From positions 2,485,291 through 2,506,216 of the forward strand of contig NW_006763296.1 of assembly GCF_000218685.1 (NCBI RefSeq): 20,926 bases of DNA, written 5' to 3'. A model generated the notes under the pieces. That model was given only the letters and a program-made list of their open reading frames with translations. It was not told the origin of the DNA and did no database searches. The DNA is from Serpula lacrymans var. lacrymans S7.9 (taxonomy: Eukaryota; Basidiomycota; Agaricomycetes; Boletales; Serpulaceae). A program made the position numbers and the translations under genes. Below, piece after piece: positions 17,061-20,926 of the stretch (its first letter is position 1; the number at the start of each line of letters is the position of its first letter).

Positions 17061-17451
17061 TGTAACAACCAAGAGTTAGTTACTCTGGCGCACACAGGAA
17101 CACACTATAAAGGTGGTGGAAGACGGGGAGTGGGTACCCCTTGGGCTGCAGTGAGTTAGTTGGTATACAACAGGAGGACTCGCTGAGGAGTCTCCTAGAT
17201 CTATTGGGGTATATATACTACTACAGGTTTGTTTGTATATGTGTACTATACAGTTTGATGAAGGCAGTGGCTGATGATGTCATAGGGCCTAGCCCGTATG
17301 GCCAGCTCCACTGCGTGAGAGAGTTAAGTCTAAAAGTAAAAGAAAGGCATCGCGGCGCGAGAAAGGGAAATGCCGCGTGGCGCTTAAAGTATAAAGTTAA
17401 AGCGGAGAATAAAAAGGAAAGGAGATGTCCGGAAATTGTGTTATCGTAACA
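17061..17451 (-). repeat. E1 5' LTR (391 bp; right copy)
   Basis: It runs TGTTACGATAAC...GGTTGTTACA in element sense. A TATA box (TATATATA, about 17210-17217) is followed 33 nt later by AGCGAGTCCT (17184-17175), the predicted 5' end of the transcript. The R/U5 half is shared with S1 and S2; U3 is different from theirs. Confidence 0.97.
17175..17184 (-). promoter_or_regulatory. E1 self-primer segment (predicted transcript 5' end)
   Basis: AGCGAGTCCT in element sense, 33 nt downstream of the TATA box start, complementary to the primer site at 17049-17058. It lies within a possible hairpin (GGAGACTC...GAGTCCTCC). It is conserved in S1 (identical) and S2 (one change). Confidence 0.65.
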
Positions 17452-17456
17452 ATTGC

Positions 17457-18995
17457 ACCCTTGCTTTTGTCGTTTCCCTTACTCCCCTTCCTTTGCCTAG
17501 CCCCACCATGGGCCCCTTCCTCTCCTTTTTATTCTCACCTGATGGTCATTTCTGGATCCCCATTCTAATCCACTTTTTTGTCACCTCCACCCTCCTCCTC
17601 CTCATCTTATTTGCACCCCCACCATTTCTGATGTCACCACTTCCTATCCGCTTCCATCGCCGATCCGTCAACTACCATGTGCCACTGCTGATATCAGCAA
17701 AGCCCTAGCGGCCAGTCCAAATAGGGCAACAGGTCCATCTTCATGACGTCAATCTGCCATCATATACTATCAAAACATCGGTTGCTCGTCTTGCCTGGTT
17801 GGAGCGTGGGTGGGTAGTTTTTGAGCTGGAGAAGGTTCATCCCCTTGCGTCACCCATGTTCATCGCTGTCCCATTCACTTGGGTACACTTATCTTTTGTC
17901 CATCGTCTTTGCTACAGCTACACCTACCACACGCTACGTGGGACTCACTTGTTCCAAATTGGAACTACTCCTCTCCCTCCCTTGTTTGATCAGGTGGTCC
18001 AACACAACCAGTCTATTGGTAAGGCCATGGAACTGTCGGATTTGGACTAAGTGGTGGATCGGTGGCTCCAGTTTCTTTTTCTTCAGCAGAACATTCATTT
18101 GCAGTGCAGTTATTTTTGATTTTTGAATCATTTTATGGACACATATTTTTTTAGAATGCCTGACTGACAATAAAGGAACTGTGTTGATACTGATAATGTT
18201 TTGCCTTGCCCTTTTTTTACTGCATCTTCCCATGACATCATGATTTTCCTGCTCTCTTTTTGCTATTGGACTTTACTTTATGGCTGTACAAACCTGTGAC
18301 ATTACTCACAGCATTTATTGTTCTATCCCTTTCTTTCCCTTATTTTGACAATCTTATCCTGTAGCAACTACGCAGGATTTGTCAGCGTACATTCCTTCCT
18401 TCATGTTCTTTCTCATTCTTTTTGCGCAGCTATACTGTGCATAGCCTACCTTTCTTTTCACTATATAAACCCCTGTATTTTACCTTGTAAAAAAAACAAA
18501 GAACTCAAATCCAGACTTCTTCTCTACTCTCAAGTTCACTACTCTGCTACTTGTGATCCAGTGTGGTCACAACACTTCCCACTTCTACCACTGTTAACTG
18601 CTGTCATTGTCACTTCCAACTTTTGAAGTCATTGTCATCCCTTTCGATTAGAGTCCTTCTGAGCACTACAGTTTGTGCGTCAGGAGCCTGCTATCACTGG
18701 GAACCTTGTCATTCTCAAACCTACCTTGTGCTACAATTAGCAAGGTAGTGCTCATCTATACTCGTCATTAAGCCCCCATCCTCTATAAATTCAACTATCC
18801 CTCCTCCTCAAAACCCACACCCATACATCTCTGAGTTTTACTTTGGAGGATCTTCATACATACCCCCCACGAACAACCAGAGCACCCACCGTTCTAGGAG
18901 GCAAAGCCCATAAACAAGTTCCGTGGAATCTGGGAGGATTGTTTGTTAGTTTGTTTTTGTGTGTGGTTTTCTAACAACGGTTCTCATCATCGACA
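17457..18995 (+). repeat. Repeat X, copy C, 3' part
   Basis: X resumes after the ATTGC duplication of E1 (17452-17456) and matches A to about 18455 and B from about 18378 to 18995. It ends CATCATCGACA. A TATA-type box (TATATAAA, 18462-18469) followed by an A-rich stretch and a CT-rich leader suggests it carries a promoter, as an LTR would. The frame of A at 404-1141 is present here in broken form. No target duplication surrounds X-C (TGCGG left, ACGTG right). Confidence 0.8.
18462..18469 (+). promoter_or_regulatory. TATA-type box in repeat X
   Basis: TATATAAA is kept in copies B (minus strand, about 7345) and C. No self-complementary primer site was found just after the X end, so X cannot be shown to prime like E1 and G2. 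Confidence 0.4.
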
Positions 18996-19285
18996 ACGTG
19001 ATCCATAATCACCACCAAGGGAAAAATTGGTCATTCCCAGGAAGTTCTTGCCCCCAGAGGGCCACCAAAGCTACCTGGATGGTCCCCAGGGCTATTCTGG
19101 GACCCTCCCAGGAACTTCTGCGGCCACACTCAAGAGAGCCCCTCTGTTCCTTACTTCTGAGCGGCTATTATCAAGACACCCACCTTTACCAAACGTGCTT
19201 CCCTTGTGTGCTTCTTTGTACCATTCCACCGGTATCAATTAGTAAGTGCTAAGCCATCAGATCGTATCTGCAAAGAAGGTTGACA
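18996..19285 (+). other. Unassigned stretch between repeat X and the first host-type gene
   Basis: Two frames stay open over most of it: one reads PPEGHQSYLDGPQGYSG and onward, the other WSFPGSSCPQRATKATW. Neither is recognised. It may hold an upstream exon of the next gene or the first bases inside an X-family element. The sequence just after X (ACGTGATCC) has no clear primer-site features. Confidence 0.35.
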
Positions 19286-20158
19286 ATGACTCACAATTGC
19301 TCAGGAGATTTTCAAGTGTATAACTTCAAAAACTTGTGGGGATTGAGTCTCATGGCAGGCCTAGGTGAGCTATTAAGTAGTATGCTATATATTTTTATAG
19401 AGTTCATGTTGTCAAATAAAAATTACGCTATCTGACTATTTCCTCCATTGCCCAGCCCTTCTTGCCGATACTGAAAGCCAACTCGATAATCTTTGTTTCG
19501 TTAGCATAGGCCCTGACAGGTATCTCCTCTGTTGGAGGTTTCCAGGCTCAATTCAGCCTCCAGCATATCTTAAGATGGCATTTGCGGTTGATTGCAAGAT
19601 CTTGTCAAGACAGTGCTATTTAACTACTCAAGGAGACAACAGCATGTTTGAAGGTTATCCAGACATACACAGCACTGTTGCATCTTGCTGGCTTGAACCA
19701 ATGGAAGATCAGTGTGGGCTTAGAGCGTGGCAGTGTCTTTTGCACTGTCTTCACGAGGTTTCACTGAGTCTCAGTGAGGGGACATGTACCTCTGAGCTGA
19801 TCTCAAGGCCTATTGCAATTGGACCTGATGAAACAGAACTGATACAAGTCTCGTCGAGACTCTATGATGATAATGATGTGAGTGTCTTTTTTTTGAGAAA
19901 TATAAGGCTAATTAAATTTTCATGTGTTTGGCTAGCATTCCCTCGCAAATGAGTTCCCAATATTCAATTTATGTGGGGACCAAAGGCCACCAGAAACGTT
20001 TGATGACATCCCGATTGGCCTGCCTGTCAAGGTGTGTTTCACACTACTACATGGTCCAGGTATACATGGGAAACCGACTTATTCGAGAACATTTCCTGTC
20101 TATTTGTGAGGCTCAATACAGTCAGTTGCGCACTCTTCTGCAAAATGCAGTTTCATGA
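19286..20158 (+). CDS. Intron-containing gene, unknown function
   Basis: The best model is ATG 19286-19364, intron 19365-19455 (GTGAGC...CTGAC...CCCAG), exon 19456-19877, intron 19878-19935 (GTGAGT...CTAAT...GCTAG), exon 19936-20031, then exon 20060-20158 ending TGA. The first two introns keep one frame through LADTESQLDNLCFVSIGPDR and SRLYDDND/HSLANEFPIFNL, which supports them. The last step is uncertain: GTGTGT...CCAG at 20032-20059 would be only 28 nt; reading straight on ends at 20109, and a 56-nt alternative also stays open. The 28-nt model adds a helical, plausible end (RLIREHFLSICEAQYSQLRT). Predicted length is about 231 residues, with no signal peptide or membrane segment evident. No domain is recognised. 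An upstream exon before 19286 is possible. Confidence 0.5.
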
Positions 20159-20403
20159 TGACTGTTCTTACTTATTTATTTCTAGTATAGCCTAGTCACT
20201 CTGTATTTTATATTACATGATCTACATATATTTCACTGTGATGTTTAGAAGGTCGCCGAAGTGTTTGAGTAATAGTGTACTAGCTGTCTTAGCAAAGCTT
20301 CAGCCAGTTTGAAATAGAAATTTAAATAAAAAGGAGAGTGCTCACCACTCCTATTCTCCAGTTTTGTCAACAACGGACTACAGCCCAACTACCTAGTAAA
20401 AGC
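20159..20403. other. AT-rich intergenic stretch
   Basis: Between the stop of the first host-type gene and the ATG of the next, with several stops in all frames. CTATTCTCCAG near 20350-20360 could be a splice acceptor for an earlier exon of the next gene. Confidence 0.4.
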
Positions 20404-20926
20404 ATGTCAGTCTTCGAGCCAATGGTTGTCAGAGGTGTGATTAAAAACACCTTGACTGCTGGTGAATGTGTAAAGTTTGAGACTAATTGGAATGAATCTG
20501 TGAGTTGTTTTGTCATACAATCCAGTTAAAGATAAGAACTTACTTGAAATGAAGGTGAAACAATGTGTCAGAGCATGGGAAGGTAGTCATTCAACCCCAG
20601 CCAGTGAATTTCAAATGGCCCAGTACGAATGGGAGGCCCATGTGGTCGAGTATGTGGACTTTGTCAGTTCGGCAACATCTGTTCACCCCAACAGCAAGAG
20701 TGGGTCAGTTCCACCAAATCTGAAGAGTAGCATACCTTTTTATGGCCCTCAATTTACACCTCCAACATTTTTGCAACTAGAAAAACGTAAACATCTTCCA
20801 AATGTGAAGCCTGGAACTGCTTACATGAAGGAGATAACCATTGTCCACCCCTTCTATTTTGACGGCCTTGATCAATGCCCGAGGTGTCAGTCTCTGGATG
20901 TGAAGTGGGGAGGATGGACTTCCACA
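20404..20926 (+). CDS. Unknown protein with zinc-ribbon-like CPRC motif, 5' part only
   Basis: ATG 20404 opens a 32-codon exon to 20499 (MSVFEPMVVRG...ETNWNES). A 55-nt intron (20500-20554, GTGAGT...ACTTAC...GAAG) keeps phase 0 into a 124-codon exon that runs off the window. The second exon reads EFQMAQYEWEAHVVEYVDF, a Ser/Pro-rich linker, PFYGPQFTPPTFLQL and, at the edge, TIVHPFYFDGLDQCPRCQSL followed by VKWGGWTST. The C-x2-C pair suggests the start of a zinc ribbon. The pattern HPFY..L..CP.C....V.W.GW resembles a multicopy family of large basidiomycete proteins that I associate loosely with transposon-derived genes; the family cannot be named with confidence. Exons upstream of 20404 are possible. 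Confidence 0.5.

Larger units (their letters stand above)
11196..17451 (-). mobile_element. E1: full-length Ty3/gypsy chromovirus (6256 bp)
   Basis: Complete structure on the minus strand: LTR (17451-17061), leader, gag, protease-RT-RNase H-integrase-chromodomain, purine tract, LTR (11586-11196). It is flanked by the perfect duplication ATTGC (11191-11195 and 17452-17456). Copy A of X has the uninterrupted empty site (CATTGCATTGC then GCCC/ACCC), an independent proof of the insertion. Only one LTR difference was seen (third base, C versus T), so insertion is very recent. Three visible lesions (TAG in gag, TGA in pol, YIVD in RT) make this copy defective. The C-terminal chromodomain and self-complementary primer site place it near the Tf1/sushi-type chromoviruses. 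Confidence 0.97.

Noticed and set aside
10936..18995. Target-site duplication for repeat X copies.
   Set aside because: Flanks of A (GCGAG), B (AGCGT, ACAAT) and C (TGCGG, ACGTG) do not pair up, so no duplication is claimed.
18996..19020. Primer binding site just after X copy C.
   Set aside because: ACGTGATCCATAATC matches no tRNA-type start (TGG) and has no complement 25-40 nt after the X TATA box.
1..20926. tRNA, rRNA, CRISPR array or prokaryote-type operon.
   Set aside because: No cloverleaf, rRNA core motif or regularly spaced repeat was seen; gene structure and elements are fungal.

Overview
The window looks like repeat-rich genomic DNA of a filamentous fungus, most probably an agaricomycete basidiomycete. 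The evidence is several Ty3/gypsy chromoviruses with C-terminal chromodomains, 5-bp target-site duplications (TSDs), TG...CA LTRs, and a right-hand end with genes split by introns of 55-91 nt. The species cannot be named from the sequence. About 90% of the window is nested transposable elements; only the last ~1.7 kb reads as host-type genes.

Layout. 1-1257: copy A of a repeat here called X (minus strand, probably a ~1.8-kb LTR, running off the left edge). 1258-4783: an old minus-strand Ty3/gypsy relic (G1) with 5' LTR, gag, protease and the first part of RT, full of stops and frameshifts. Its RT is broken by X copy A and its gag by a solo LTR (S1, 2915-3332, TSD GTCGT). 5042-6022: a 981-bp element with 20-bp terminal inverted repeats and TSD CTGAG. 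6503-6818: a truncated LTR (S2) abutting X copy B (6819-7454, minus). 7482-10815: a Ty3/gypsy element (G2, plus) with both LTRs and TSD GGGCG, lacking gag, protease and most of RT but with an unbroken RNase H-integrase-chromodomain frame. 10936-18995: X copy C (plus), interrupted by a complete minus-strand chromovirus (E1, 11196-17451, TSD ATTGC, 391-bp LTRs with one difference seen). 19286-20158 and 20404-20926: two intron-containing genes of unknown function, the second cut by the window edge.

How it works together. E1 and G2 each show the signature of Tf1-type self-priming: the segment beginning 33-34 nt downstream of the LTR TATA box is exactly complementary (10 and 12 bp) to the sequence 1-2 nt inside the 5' LTR, where a tRNA primer site would otherwise lie. 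E1 has a gag frame and a -1 pol frame joined at a candidate slippery heptamer, but carries a stop in gag, a stop in pol and a lost catalytic Asp in RT. G1 has also lost an RT catalytic Asp. The nesting gives a relative chronology: G1 is older than X-A and S1; X-B/X-C are older than G2 and E1.
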